From: Mesorhizobium sp. L2C084A000
GTDB taxonomy: Bacteria > Pseudomonadota > Alphaproteobacteria > Rhizobiales > Rhizobiaceae
Direction of reading: 5' to 3'
NCBI RefSeq assembly: GCF_000502875.1
Contig: NZ_AYWX01000001.1
Location: forward strand, 927,977-991,976
DNA length: 64,000 nucleotides
Part shown: one piece after another, positions 16,160 to 25,615 of the stretch
Position numbering within the stretch: position 1 is the first letter of the stretch
How the letters are laid out: every line of letters begins with the position of its first letter
Position numbers and translations under genes: made by a program
The notes under the pieces: generated by a model
The model's database searches: none
What the model saw: only the letters and a program-made list of their open reading frames with translations
Told to the model about the DNA's origin: nothing

Positions 16160-18556
16160 TCAAGGCAGCGCCTTCCGGTAGCGAACAGCCGGTCCCGCAC
16201 TCACCGCCTGTGCCGCATGTACGATGGCGTTGGTGTCCAGGCCGTGGTGACGGTATAGGTCCGCAATAGTCCCCGTCTGGCCGAACTGCTCGACCCCGAG
16301 CGCCTTCACGCGATGCCCGTTAACCCCACCGAGCCACGCGAGCGTCGCCGGGTGGCCGTCGATCACGGTGACGATGCCGCAGTCACGCGATAGCGGCGCG
16401 AGCAGCCGCTCGATATGACTCAGGGCGCCAATCGCGCCACGCTGCCGGGCACGTTCCGCCGCCTGCCAGCCCGCATTAAGCCGGTCCGCGGAGGTGATCG
16501 CGAGCAGCCCGACATCGCGCCGGTCCTCCGCCAGAAGACCCGTCGCGGCAATCGCCTCCGGCGCGACGACGCCTTGATAAGCAATGACGACACTCGCGTT
16601 GGGCCCAGGCGGACGCAGCCAATAGGCGCCATTGACGATGTCCCGCGCGAGCGCCGGGTTCATGTCGCGCGGCGGCTGCTCGAGCGGCCGGGTTGACAGG
16701 CGAAGATAGACCGATCCTCCGGTCTGATCACGCAGCCACGTCGTCTCATCCGGATCCCCCTCGCCATTGCGTTGCATGTAATCGAAGGCAAAGCGCATGA
16801 TCACGGACAGTTCGTCGACGAAGGCCGGTTCGAAGGCGCAAAGCCCATCCTGCGCCATGCCGATCAATGGGGTGCCGATCGACTGGTGTGCTCCGCCCTC
16901 GGGCGCTAGCGTCACGCCCGAGGGCGTTGCGACCAGCATGAAGCGCGCATCCTGATAGCAGGCGTAGTTTAGCTGGTCGGCCGATCGGTAGATGAAGGGA
17001 TCATAGACTGTCCCGATCGGCAGCAGGCGCACGCCATTGATCGAGTGCGAGAGACCGAGCGCCCCGAGCATGATCATCAGGTTCGACTCGGCGATCCCGA
17101 GCTCGAGGTGCTGCCCCTTCGGCCCAAATTCCCAGGTAAAGGTCGACGGAATGCGTTCGGCCTTGAAGGTGTCCGCCATGGTCTCCCGGGCGAAAAGGCC
17201 GCGCCGGTTGACCCAGCCACCGAGATTGGTCGAGACCGTCACATCGGGCGAGGTGGTGACAATGCGATCGGCAAGCAGACTGCGCTCGCGTGCGATGTCG
17301 TTCAGGATCTGTCCGAACCCCATCTGGGTCGAGAGCGGCTTGCCGGGCTGCCCCGGTGACGGAAGGGTTTCAGGCACCGGCACCGACGGCGCAGACAGCC
17401 TCCTACGCCCCTCACTGAAGAACGGCGCCTTTGCGAAGAAGGCGTCAAGTTCCGCTTCCGGCAAGGTGGCGGCCGCCCATTTGTCCCACTCCTCACCCCG
17501 CTTTACGCCCATTTGCAGGCGGTAGTCTTCCATCTGCGTGGGCGTCATCTGCCCCGCGTGGTTGTCCTTGTGTCCGGCAAGCGGCAGACCGTAGCCCTTG
17601 ATGGTGTAACAGATGAAGCAGACGGGACGGTCATGCCTGGACGCCGCCTCGAAGGCTTCGAGGAGGCTCGGCATGTCATGCCCGCCAAGGTTCGTCATCA
17701 ACGCCTGCAACTCGTCGTCGGAGCGGCGTTCGATCAGAGTGGTGACCGGCCCTTGGTCTCCGATCTCGTCGAGCAGCCGCTTGCGCCAGGCAGCACCCCC
17801 TTGGAAGGTCAGCGCCGAATAGAGCTGGTTCGGACAGCGCTCTATCCACTCGAGCAGCTTCTCGCCCCCCGGCTCGGCAAAGGCAGCCTCTTGCAGAGCC
17901 CCGTGGCGCAGGACCATCACGTCCCAGCCGAAGTTGCGAAAAATCTGCTCGAACCGCTGCCAGAGGCCCTCCCGGATCACGGCGTCGAGCGACTGGCGAT
18001 TGTAGTCGACCACCCACCAGCAGTTCCTGAGCCCGTGCTTCCAGCCTTCGATCAGGGCCTCGTAGATGTTGCCCTCATCCATCTCGGCGTCGCCGATCAG
18101 GCTGACCATTCGGCCCTCGGCACGCTCCTTCATCCAGCCGTGACCCGAGACGTAGTCCTGCACCAGCGACGAGAACAGCGTCTGAGCAACGCCGAGACCC
18201 ACCGACCCGGTCGAGAAGTCGACATCGTCGACATCCTTCGTCCGCGAAGGGTAGCTCTGCGCGCCCTTGTAGCCGCGGAAGTTCATGAGCTTTTCGTGCG
18301 TCTGGTTGCCCGCCAGATACTGAAGTGCATGGAAGATCGGCGCCGCATGGGGTTTGACCGCCACTCGATCCTGCGGGCGCAGGACCGAACCGTAGAGCGC
18401 GGTCATGATGGTACTCAGCGACGCGGACGAGGCCTGATGCCCCCCGACCTTGATCTCATCGCCCTCGCGGACGTGGTTGGCGTGGTGGATCGTCCAGGCT
18501 GCGAGCCAGGAGACGCAGCGCTCGATCTCGTGCAGATATTCCAGTTTCCTCGTCAT
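16160..18556 (-). CDS. 2-Oxoacid dehydrogenase E1 (AceE/MdeB-like, homodimeric type)
   Basis: This 798-residue thiamine-diphosphate enzyme is related to pyruvate dehydrogenase E1 of the homodimeric type. The TPP-binding motif is GDAEMDEGNIYEALIEG ... DYNRQS, and there are AceE-like segments such as VKPHAAPIFHALQYL and RFMLVATPSGVTLAPEGGAHQS. It is shorter than E. coli AceE (887). No E2 or E3 gene is next to it. The neighbours are methionine gamma-lyase (21796), a reductase and a MOSC protein. A methionine gamma-lyase gene next to an E1-like gene is the mdeA-mdeB arrangement of Pseudomonas putida, where MdeB is linked to 2-oxobutyrate use. I infer the same substrate here. Confidence 0.85.
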   Translation of the reverse strand: MTRKLEYLHEIERCVSWLAAWTIHHANHVREGDEIKVGGHQASSASLSTIMTALYGSVLRPQDRVAVKPHAAPIFHALQYLAGNQTHEKLMNFRGYKGAQSYPSRTKDVDDVDFSTGSVGLGVAQTLFSSLVQDYVSGHGWMKERAEGRMVSLIGDAEMDEGNIYEALIEGWKHGLRNCWWVVDYNRQSLDAVIREGLWQRFEQIFRNFGWDVMVLRHGALQEAAFAEPGGEKLLEWIERCPNQLYSALTFQGGAAWRKRLLDEIGDQGPVTTLIERRSDDELQALMTNLGGHDMPSLLEAFEAASRHDRPVCFICYTIKGYGLPLAGHKDNHAGQMTPTQMEDYRLQMGVKRGEEWDKWAAATLPEAELDAFFAKAPFFSEGRRRLSAPSVPVPETLPSPGQPGKPLSTQMGFGQILNDIARERSLLADRIVTTSPDVTVSTNLGGWVNRRGLFARETMADTFKAERIPSTFTWEFGPKGQHLELGIAESNLMIMLGALGLSHSINGVRLLPIGTVYDPFIYRSADQLNYACYQDARFMLVATPSGVTLAPEGGAHQSIGTPLIGMAQDGLCAFEPAFVDELSVIMRFAFDYMQRNGEGDPDETTWLRDQTGGSVYLRLSTRPLEQPPRDMNPALARDIVNGAYWLRPPGPNASVVIAYQGVVAPEAIAATGLLAEDRRDVGLLAITSADRLNAGWQAAERARQRGAIGALSHIERLLAPLSRDCGIVTVIDGHPATLAWLGGVNGHRVKALGVEQFGQTGTIADLYRHHGLDTNAIVHAAQAVSAGPAVRYRKALP

Positions 18557-18607
18557 TCAGTTTCCCGCAAATCAGCTGCCGGTCTCACAGGACCCCCGCC
18601 CAAATGG

Positions 18608-19558
18608 TCAAAGATCGAGTTTCAACACACCTGTCGCGCGCGACACACAGGGGATGAAGCGGTGGTCGCGTGCCTCTTTGGACAGGACGGCATCCCGATG
18701 GATCGGCTGTCCCGCCAGCATTGCGCATTCGCAGGTCCCGCACACCCCGTTCTCACACGAGGCCATCAACGGCACACCGGCCGCACGCAAGGCGGCCAGT
18801 GCCGTGGTCTCAGCCGAAACCTCAATCACCCTGCCCGCACGGAGTTCTATGACGAATGGTTCCGGTGGCGCGCCATCAAACTCGGGAGGCTGGAAAGTTT
18901 CGAAATGAACCGTGCCCTCGGGCCAGGGTTCAGCCGCCCGCCCCACGGCGGCCATGAATCCGGGCGGCCCGCAATAGTAAACCTGAGCCTCGGCCGAACG
19001 GTTCGCCAGCAGCGCGGCGATGTCCTGGCGGGTCGCCGGCTCGTCGTCGAAATGGATCCGCACATTGCCGCCAGGAAGATCGCTCCCGATCGCCGCCAAG
19101 AGTGGGGTGAGCGCCCGGCTGCGGGTGAAATAGTGCAACTCGAAGGGCTTGGCCTGCCGGGTGAGCGCGCGCGCCATGGCCAGAATCGGGGTGATCCCGA
19201 TTCCCCCTGCCAGCAGCAAAGTCGGCCCCTCGCCTGGCTTGAGCGCAAAATGGTTGCGTGGCGCGGAGACAGGCAGTGTGGAACCGACGGCAATGGTTTC
19301 GTGGATCCACGCCGAGCCGCCACGGCCGTCATTCTCGCGCTTCACCGCGATGGTGTAGCGGCCAAGCTCGGTCGGGTCGCCGCAAAGTGAATACTGACGC
19401 ACCTTCCCTTCAGGCAGATGGACGTCGACGTGAGAACCCGCTTCGAACGCCGGCAGCACAGGTTTGCGTGGGTGTTTCAGGTCGATGACCAGCACCTCGC
19501 CCGGCTCCTTGCGGGCGGCGGTCACGGTCAGCTTCATGATGATGCGCGGCGAGGCCAT
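18608..19558 (-). CDS. Flavin / [2Fe-2S] oxidoreductase (vanillate-demethylase-reductase type)
   Basis: This 316-residue electron-transfer protein has an FAD/FMN domain (RQYSLCGDPTELGRYTIAVKR), an NAD-binding domain (LLAGGIGITPILAMARAL, YYCGPPGFM) and a C-terminal plant-type ferredoxin domain with the cluster pattern C-ENGV-C-GT-C and a later cysteine in RFIPCVSR. It passes electrons from NAD(P)H to a partner. It begins 6 bases after the MOSC gene stop and ends 51 bases before the E1 gene, so the three form one operon. The partner oxygenase is not in the window. Confidence 0.85.
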   Translation of the reverse strand: MASPRIIMKLTVTAARKEPGEVLVIDLKHPRKPVLPAFEAGSHVDVHLPEGKVRQYSLCGDPTELGRYTIAVKRENDGRGGSAWIHETIAVGSTLPVSAPRNHFALKPGEGPTLLLAGGIGITPILAMARALTRQAKPFELHYFTRSRALTPLLAAIGSDLPGGNVRIHFDDEPATRQDIAALLANRSAEAQVYYCGPPGFMAAVGRAAEPWPEGTVHFETFQPPEFDGAPPEPFVIELRAGRVIEVSAETTALAALRAAGVPLMASCENGVCGTCECAMLAGQPIHRDAVLSKEARDHRFIPCVSRATGVLKLDL

Positions 19559-19564
19559 GGCGTT

Positions 19565-20059
19565 TCACTCGTCGATGGGCAAGATCAGATCACCGGGGCG
19601 GATCACGCCCCCGACCTCGATTGTGCAGTTCAGGCCGGAGCGGTTCAGAAGCCCCTCGTAGAGACCCGGAAGCCCGAGCAACTCCTCGATATACTTGCAC
19701 GGCACATTCATCCGGGCGGCCCTGAGAATCGTTTCCCCGACCCGGAAGCGTTTGCCGACAAGATGGCTAAGCGGAACGCCTCGTGTCGTCAGATTGCGCC
19801 GGTGATCTTCGGGTCCGAGCTTGGCCTTGAAGCCCGGAATCCTGGGCTCGCCCTTCGCGATGGCGTCCAGAACTTCAGCTTCGATCAATGTCACCTCCCG
19901 AACGTCGGGACGCGCCGAATAGGTCCCCGTCCCCAGGTAGTAGCGGTCTCCGACAATGCCTTGGCCGGCAATAAGCTGCGCCTGCGCCAGCTCCTCCATT
20001 TCATAGGAGGCGGCAGGCGCGATATGGACGTGAAGCAGCTTTCCTCGCCAGGTCATCAT
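19565..20059 (-). CDS. MOSC domain protein
   Basis: This 164-residue protein contains an isolated MOSC domain: the GIVGDRYYLGTGTY segment, EVTLIEAEVLDAI, NLTTRGVPLSHLVGKRFRVG, and the conserved cysteine in MNVPCKYIEEL. MOSC domains bind pterin-molybdenum cofactors or carry sulfur on that cysteine. The pairing with a [2Fe-2S] reductase recalls fused MOSC-ferredoxin proteins such as YcbX/YiiM relatives, which reduce N-hydroxylated or sulfoxide compounds. It is the first gene of the operon ending in the E1 gene. The substrate is unknown. Confidence 0.82.
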   Translation of the reverse strand: MMTWRGKLLHVHIAPAASYEMEELAQAQLIAGQGIVGDRYYLGTGTYSARPDVREVTLIEAEVLDAIAKGEPRIPGFKAKLGPEDHRRNLTTRGVPLSHLVGKRFRVGETILRAARMNVPCKYIEELLGLPGLYEGLLNRSGLNCTIEVGGVIRPGDLILPIDE

Positions 20060-20215
20060 CGCTCTCGGAAATTCGTCTCGTGGAAACCTGCTGCAAAACT
20101 GGCCTGATCAACAGCGCCAGTTGCATGGCATTTTCCCGGTCCAGTTGGCTGTTTGGAAAGAAATACGGCGGGCCCTCGGACCGTTTTCAGCGCCAGCTTT
20201 CGGCGTCGCCCCGTC

Positions 20216-21727
20216 TCAGTTGTTCCGCGCCGGCATCGCGTCTTGCACCTGCTTGACAACCTCTCGCAGGACCTCAACGCCCTTCCCGATCTGCCGAATG
20301 CTCAAGGCGGCATAGCCCATGACAAGTCCGACGCGATCGGTGCGGCCTTGGTCCGATGGCCGTTCGTAGAGCGGCGAGATCAGGTGTAGCCCCAGGCCAG
20401 CGTCGCGGGCGGATTCGACCAAGGCCGTTTCCCGCGATCGTGGCAGGTCATTGAACCAAACCGCGACGTGCAGTCCCGCATCTGCTCCCTGGACAGTGAT
20501 GCGATCCCCGAAGCTGTGCTGCAAGGCACCCAACAACGTTTCCCGACGCTCGCCGTTCAGCCTGCGCACACGGCGCACATGGCTTTCGTAGCCGCCGCTC
20601 TCGATCAACGATGCCAGCGCTTCCTGTTCAGCGACCGGCGAATGCCGGTCTGCGAATTGTTTGGCGGTTGCGAAGACCTCCTGCAATTCGGGCGGGACGA
20701 CGAGGTAGCCGATGCGCAGCATCGGCGAGAGCGTTTTGGAGATCGTGCCGAGGTAGATGACAGCCCCGTGGTCCTCGAGACTGTGCAGCGGAGGGACCGG
20801 ATTGATGTCGTAGCGATATTCGCTGTCGTAGTCGTCCTCGATCACATAGGCGTTGTTGTGCCGCGCCCATTTCAGAAGCTGATGGCGGCGCGCGATCGGC
20901 ATGACGCCGCCAAGCGGAAACTGATGCGATGGCGTCACATACGCCAGTCGTGCTCCGATCCCCGCCAGCAACTCGGTCCTCATCCCGTCTTCGTCCACGA
21001 TGACCGGGATGGGTGAGGCACCCGTACTGGCAAAGACCTGACGCGCCATCCTGTAGCACGGATCCTCGATGACGAAACGGTCGGCGGGATCGAGAAGCAG
21101 GCGCGCGCACAGATCAAGGCCCTGCTGCGAACCGTTCACAACTATGATCTGGTCGAGGTCGCAGCTCAGGGTCCGGGCGCGCCAGAGATAGCCCTGAAGC
21201 GCCTGGCGAAGCCGGCGCGAGCCGCGAGGATCGTCATAGGCAAGACGCAGCGGGCGCTGCCCCATCGCCTCGTTCATCGCGCGTTTCCAGACCAATGAAG
21301 GGAAATCCGACGGCGCGAGGTCGCCATAGCGGAACTCGACCTTCAGCCCAGTCGGCAGATAATCTGGCCAGGGTGACGTCGCGCGCAGCCGCTCGCCATA
21401 TGCGGACAGGTGGATCGGGCCGACCCGTTGCGCGTGAGTGCGCCCCGTCCCATGGCCCATCAACGAAGACGCAACGCGAGGTCGTGCGCCTTGACGGACT
21501 TCGATGAAACCCTCCGCAGCCAGTTGCTCATAGGCGACCGTCACCGTGGTTCGCGAAACGCCGAGGTCATTTGCCAGGGCCCGGGAGGATGGCAACTGAC
21601 TGCCGGTTTCGTAGACGCCGCCGAGGATTTGCTCGCGAAGGGCTTCGTATATCTGGCGTGCACCCATCGCGTGCGAGCGCGCTGCAGACCCGGCACTTGA
21701 AGACTGGACCATCTCTTTCATCGCCAA
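20216..21727 (-). CDS. MocR-family regulator (GntR HTH fused to PLP aminotransferase-like domain)
   Basis: This 503-residue protein has an N-terminal winged helix of GntR type (LREQILGGVYETGSQLPSSRALANDLGVSRTTVTVAYEQL, residues about 30-80). A long fold-type I aminotransferase domain follows, with DDYDSEYRYD, ISKTLSPMLRIGYLVVP (the PLP-lysine motif SKT) and VNGSQQGLDL. MocR proteins sense PLP-linked amino acids or PLP. It is divergent from the methionine gamma-lyase gene with only 68 bases between them, and upstream of the MOSC-reductase-E1 genes, so it very probably controls both arms. Confidence 0.9.
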   Translation of the reverse strand: MAMKEMVQSSSAGSAARSHAMGARQIYEALREQILGGVYETGSQLPSSRALANDLGVSRTTVTVAYEQLAAEGFIEVRQGARPRVASSLMGHGTGRTHAQRVGPIHLSAYGERLRATSPWPDYLPTGLKVEFRYGDLAPSDFPSLVWKRAMNEAMGQRPLRLAYDDPRGSRRLRQALQGYLWRARTLSCDLDQIIVVNGSQQGLDLCARLLLDPADRFVIEDPCYRMARQVFASTGASPIPVIVDEDGMRTELLAGIGARLAYVTPSHQFPLGGVMPIARRHQLLKWARHNNAYVIEDDYDSEYRYDINPVPPLHSLEDHGAVIYLGTISKTLSPMLRIGYLVVPPELQEVFATAKQFADRHSPVAEQEALASLIESGGYESHVRRVRRLNGERRETLLGALQHSFGDRITVQGADAGLHVAVWFNDLPRSRETALVESARDAGLGLHLISPLYERPSDQGRTDRVGLVMGYAALSIRQIGKGVEVLREVVKQVQDAMPARNN

Positions 21728-21795
21728 CTGGATATTTCACATTGGCCAGGTTGCCGTCAATCTTTCGGAACCCCAAGAGAGATCGCAGAGGCCGA

Positions 21796-23028
21796 ATGAC
21801 CAGCTCCCATCAATCCGAAACCGATGCTCCCACGGGGTCGCTCAACCGCACCAGCCCCGGATTTGCCACCCGGGCGATCCATCATGGCTACGATCCGGCC
21901 GGCTTTTCCAATGCCGTCCAGCCGCCAGTGTTCCTGACGTCAACCTATGGGTTCGAAAGCGTGGCAGCAAACGATGCCGCCGCCGCCCTTGGTGGACGGC
22001 TCTATGCGCGCGAATACAATCCCACGACCGAGATCCTCGAGCAGCGGCTCGCGAATCTGGAAGGAGCCGAGGCGGGGCTGGTTGTTGCCTCGGGGATGGC
22101 GGCCTTCGGCACTCTGATCCTGTCGCTCCTGTCCCAGGGCGATGAACTCATCGTCCACAAGACGCTTTATGCGAACACGCTTGCCATGGTCGAACAGGCG
22201 GTCCCCCGCTTCGGCATCAAAGTCGTCGCGGTCGATCTGTCAGATCCCCAAAATCTCGATGCCGCGATCACCGAGCGGACGCGGCTGGTTTTCTTCGAGA
22301 CGCCGGTGAATCCGCTGAGCCGCATCGTCGATATCTCTGCCATTGCCAAGCGCGCCCACGCGCGCGGTGTGAAGGTTGCCGTGGACAGCACCTTCGCCTC
22401 GCCCGCGCTCCAGCGACCGCTTGAGCACGGGGCGGACATCGTGCTCCATTCGCTGACCAAGTACATCAATGGTCATGGCGATGCGCTTGGCGGGGCGCTT
22501 CTCGGCGACGCCCAAACGCTCCGTACGCTGCATGAAACGGGCCTGCGCTACATCACCGGCGCAGCGCTCTCGCCCATGTCAGCTTTCCTGATCCTGCGCG
22601 GTCTCAAGACGCTGACGCTGCGTATGGAACGGCACAGCGCCACGGCCCTTGCGGTGGCTCGGGCGCTGGAAGCGCACCCGGCGGTGGCATTTGTGAGTTA
22701 TCCGTTCCTCGACTCGCACCCTGATCAGGTGACGGCGCGAAAACAGATGTCCAACGGATCGGGCATGTTGGCCTTTGGCCTCCACGCTGGATACGAAGGA
22801 GCGCGCCGGATGATGGACCGGCTCAACCTGATCATTCGCGCCGTCAGCCTCGGCGATGCCGACAGCCTCATCTATCATCCAGCAAGCCTCACCCGTGCTC
22901 GGCAGCCGATCCGCAAGGATGCCCATTTGGCCGATGGAGTCGGCGAGGATCTCATGCGTCTCTCGGTGGGGCTTGAAGACGCTGATGACCTGATCGCCGA
23001 TCTGCGGCGGGCTTTGGACGTCTTGTAA
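21796..23028 (+). CDS. Methionine gamma-lyase-like PLP enzyme (Cys/Met metabolism family)
   Basis: This 410-residue trans-sulfuration-family enzyme shows AIHHGYDPAGFSNAVQPPVFLTSTYGFES at the N-terminus, the tetramer/PLP motifs YAREYNPT and ASGMAAFGTL, and the PLP lysine in LHSLTKYINGHGDALGG. The YxR-NPT arrangement and the sequence STYGFE favour methionine gamma-lyase over cystathionine enzymes, giving methanethiol, ammonia and 2-oxobutyrate. An E1 able to use a 2-oxoacid lies in the same gene group. The ATG at 21796 follows AGAGG; the frame is open far upstream but that part overlaps mocR. Cystathionine gamma-synthase is the alternative call. Confidence 0.85.
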   Translation: MTSSHQSETDAPTGSLNRTSPGFATRAIHHGYDPAGFSNAVQPPVFLTSTYGFESVAANDAAAALGGRLYAREYNPTTEILEQRLANLEGAEAGLVVASGMAAFGTLILSLLSQGDELIVHKTLYANTLAMVEQAVPRFGIKVVAVDLSDPQNLDAAITERTRLVFFETPVNPLSRIVDISAIAKRAHARGVKVAVDSTFASPALQRPLEHGADIVLHSLTKYINGHGDALGGALLGDAQTLRTLHETGLRYITGAALSPMSAFLILRGLKTLTLRMERHSATALAVARALEAHPAVAFVSYPFLDSHPDQVTARKQMSNGSGMLAFGLHAGYEGARRMMDRLNLIIRAVSLGDADSLIYHPASLTRARQPIRKDAHLADGVGEDLMRLSVGLEDADDLIADLRRALDVL

Positions 23029-23080
23029 TGACCTGGCGTGCGGCCACCTCTGCGCTCACACAAAGATCTGGAGCCTTGCC

Positions 23081-23983
23081 ATGGCATTCCTGAGCGGTCT
23101 TTCCGCGTTCCCCATCACCCCGACCAATCGTGACGGCCGCGTCGATAGCGTTGCCCTGCGCAGGCTGATTGCTCGGCTTGGCATTGCTCAGGTCGATTCC
23201 ATCGGTCTTCTCGGCAGCACCGGCACATACATCTATCTGTCGCGCGAGCAACGGCGGCGGGCGCTCTCCGAGACCTTGGACCAAACGGCGGGGCAAATGC
23301 CGGTCGTGGTGGGTGTGGGCGCGCTGCGCACCGATGAAGCCGTGGGGCTCGCGCAAGACGCCAAGGCCCTTGGAGCAGCTGCGGGTTTGCTTGCCGCCGC
23401 CTCCTACACCCCGCTTACTGATGACGAGGTGTTCGAACATTTCTCCACTGTGGCGCGCGAAAGTGGCCTGCCGATCGTCGTCTACGACAATCCAGGAACG
23501 ACGCATTTCCATTTCAGTCCACCCCTTGTCAGCCGCCTGGCAAAGGTGGCTGGGATTGTCGCCATCAAGAATCCGACAGACAAAAGCGATGCGATCAAGA
23601 ACCACCTGACCGCCCAGAGGCGCACACTGCCGGAAGGGTTCTCGATTGGCTACAGCGGCGACTGGAACGCCGCCGAGGCCATGATCGCCGGCGCCGACAC
23701 ATGGTACAGCGTCCTTGCGGGCATCCTGCCCGAGGTCTGCATGACGATCGTCACAGCGGCGCAACAGGGCGATGCGGCCGAAGCGCGACGGATCAATGCC
23801 GCGCTGGTCCCGATCTGGAGCCTCTTCAAGGAGTTCTCGAGCCTTCGCGTCGTCCATGCACTCGCTGAATTGCTCGACGTTTGCAGTGCCGAACCCCCGC
23901 GTCCCATCCTGCCTCTGCCCCCAGCAGCGAAGCGCCAGATCGCCGCCGCGTTGAAAGGTTTGCCATCGGATGCCAGCCGGTGA
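23081..23983 (+). CDS. Dihydrodipicolinate synthase family aldolase/lyase
   Basis: This is a 300-residue TIM-barrel class I aldolase. The Schiff-base lysine is K163 in GIVAIKNPTDKS and the catalytic tyrosine is Y135 in VVYDNPGTTH. GSTGTYIYLSREQR replaces the usual GTTGE motif of true DapA, so a different keto-acid substrate is likely. A GGAG site precedes the ATG. It follows the methionine gamma-lyase gene by 52 bases and is probably co-transcribed. Its role may be in handling a 2-oxoacid or an aldehyde from methionine breakdown, which is inference. Confidence 0.82.
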   Translation: MAFLSGLSAFPITPTNRDGRVDSVALRRLIARLGIAQVDSIGLLGSTGTYIYLSREQRRRALSETLDQTAGQMPVVVGVGALRTDEAVGLAQDAKALGAAAGLLAAASYTPLTDDEVFEHFSTVARESGLPIVVYDNPGTTHFHFSPPLVSRLAKVAGIVAIKNPTDKSDAIKNHLTAQRRTLPEGFSIGYSGDWNAAEAMIAGADTWYSVLAGILPEVCMTIVTAAQQGDAAEARRINAALVPIWSLFKEFSSLRVVHALAELLDVCSAEPPRPILPLPPAAKRQIAAALKGLPSDASR

Positions 23984-24102
23984 ACAGCAAACCCCGTTCG
24001 GCAAGTGAAAGGAAGTGCATGTATTTACCCGCTCATTTCGAGAATTGATCGAAAACAACGCACTCGGCGTGCTGATAGCCATGGCTGGAGCGGTCTCGAC
24101 GC

Positions 24103-24860
24103 CAATCACACCCCTTCGAACTCGACAATCGACTGCGGAGGTACAGACTGCGCAGGGCACTCCGCCCATGCCGCACCGTTCGCCTTCAAACTAGGAATCG
24201 GTGGTTTATCCATTGGAATGGCATCGAGCCGGCGCTTTACTCCGGCCCGGTGCGCGCATTGAAGCCGGTGCCAATGCCGCCGGCGAACACCAGATTTCCG
24301 TCCTCGACATTCGCCAGAGCACGCTTCCCGACCGCCGTAACTGTTGCCGGGTTCGCAGCCGATGACGATGAACTCATCACTCAGCACGCATTTTGTCTCA
24401 CCCATTCTTGGCGCCGGCCGGATCGATATGGACTGACACGCAGCTTGGAGACGATGCCGTCGAGGCCGAACTGGCAGACTTGCGCGAGAATGTCGCTGCC
24501 GCCGCTGATCTCGTCGCTCAGAACGATGCCGTTTGGGCGGCGTCTCAGCAGGTTAACTAGCGCTTTGCGCCGATCGACGAGTGGCCGCTCGCGAAGACCC
24601 TCGCCGTCGATCTTGAGCAGGTCGAAGCCGGCAAGCATGGTCCTGACGTCTCCCGCCGCGGCCAAGAACCCGCTGAAGACTGGGAATGCGCGACAAGCCT
24701 TCTGGTCAACGACGAACGCCTCACCGTCTATTATCGCGTCCGAGGCGCCGAGCTCGGCCACCGCCCGGGACGATAGTCGGAAACCTGAGGGTCCAGTCGT
24801 GGAGGTTGCGGGTCGAGGTAGGCCCCCATCGATAGTCGTCCCATTTCATTTCGTGTAGCC
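24103..24860 (-). pseudogene. ATP-dependent DNA ligase (LigD ligase domain), decayed
   Basis: Pieces of a LigD-type ligase run along the minus strand in several frames. They are HEMKWDDYR (nucleotidyl-lysine motif, usually KxDGYR), HDWTLRFPTIVP, AELGASDAIIDGEA, FDLLKIDGEGLRERPLVDRR, FGLDGIVSKL, ETKCVLSDEFIVIGCEP and an out-of-frame FAGGIGTGFNART. A gap is visible after AFPVFSGFL, and there are at least two frameshifts. The polymerase and nuclease domains of LigD are absent. This is the remnant of a non-homologous end-joining ligase, which rhizobia often carry in several copies. Confidence 0.82.
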
Positions 24861-25153
24861 AATCAGGGCCCTGCCGGACGCGGCCGACCAGCGGTCGATG
24901 TTCGCGACGGCCCGAATGTCCAGTCTCGTGTAACTCAGCCTAAAGCGGCCTGTCCGCCCAAAAAATGACATTCAGTTGCCTCCAGCCTTTCGACACGACC
25001 CACTTCACGATCTCGTAACTCGCCAACCTAGCGGCTTGTTGCTTGAGCTGCGCGTTCCTAGGGTGTGGTCGCTAGGCCTCAGCAACAAGAGCTCGGTTGC
25101 CAGGCGGGCGGAGGCTCAACGAGATAGCCAGCTCAGGACAAGGAGAGCAAGCA

Positions 25154-25612
25154 ATGGTCGCTTTTACCCTCAATGGCGAGGCGCGAACACTCGACGTCGA
25201 TCCAGAGATGCCGCTGCTCTGGGCGGTCCGTGACGTCATCGGACTCACGGGAACGAAATTCGGTTGCGGGCTTGCCCAGTGCGGCGCTTGCACGGTTCAC
25301 GTTAACGGCATGCCGACGCGCTCGTGCCAGACCGCAGTCGGCGACATCGAAGGAGCCTCGATCACCACCATTGAGGGTGTGTCGGGCAAGATAGGCGAAA
25401 CGGTCCAGGCCGTGTGGGCCGAGTTCGACGTACCTCAATGCGGCTATTGCCAGTCTGGCCAGATCATGTCGGCCGTGGCCCTCCTTACAGAAACGCCTAA
25501 GCCGACGGACGATGATATTGATTCGGCGATGAGCGGCAATCTCTGCCGCTGCGCCACCTATCATCGCATCCGCGCGGCCATCCACGAGACCGCCAACCGG
25601 CTGGAGACTTGA
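25154..25612 (+). CDS. Isoquinoline 1-oxidoreductase alpha-type [2Fe-2S] subunit
   Basis: This 152-residue iron-sulfur subunit belongs to the xanthine oxidase family. The plant-type cluster is in the motif FGCGLAQCGACTVH with a fourth cysteine in RSC. The second cluster is CGYCQSGQ followed by LCRCATY. A clear AAGGAGAG ribosome binding site precedes the ATG. It is 3 bases from the large subunit gene and forms an operon with it. Electrons from the molybdenum site pass through it to an external acceptor, since no FAD subunit gene is present. Confidence 0.9.
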   Translation: MVAFTLNGEARTLDVDPEMPLLWAVRDVIGLTGTKFGCGLAQCGACTVHVNGMPTRSCQTAVGDIEGASITTIEGVSGKIGETVQAVWAEFDVPQCGYCQSGQIMSAVALLTETPKPTDDDIDSAMSGNLCRCATYHRIRAAIHETANRLET

Positions 25613-25615
25613 GGC

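Noticed and set aside
17513..19390. A 625-codon open frame on the plus strand
   Set aside because: It is antisense to the AceE-like and reductase genes, whose translations carry clear TPP and ferredoxin motifs; the plus-strand text has no recognisable family.
22952..24169. A 405-codon minus-strand frame
   Set aside because: Antisense to the DapA-like gene, which has its Schiff-base lysine and tyrosine in place.
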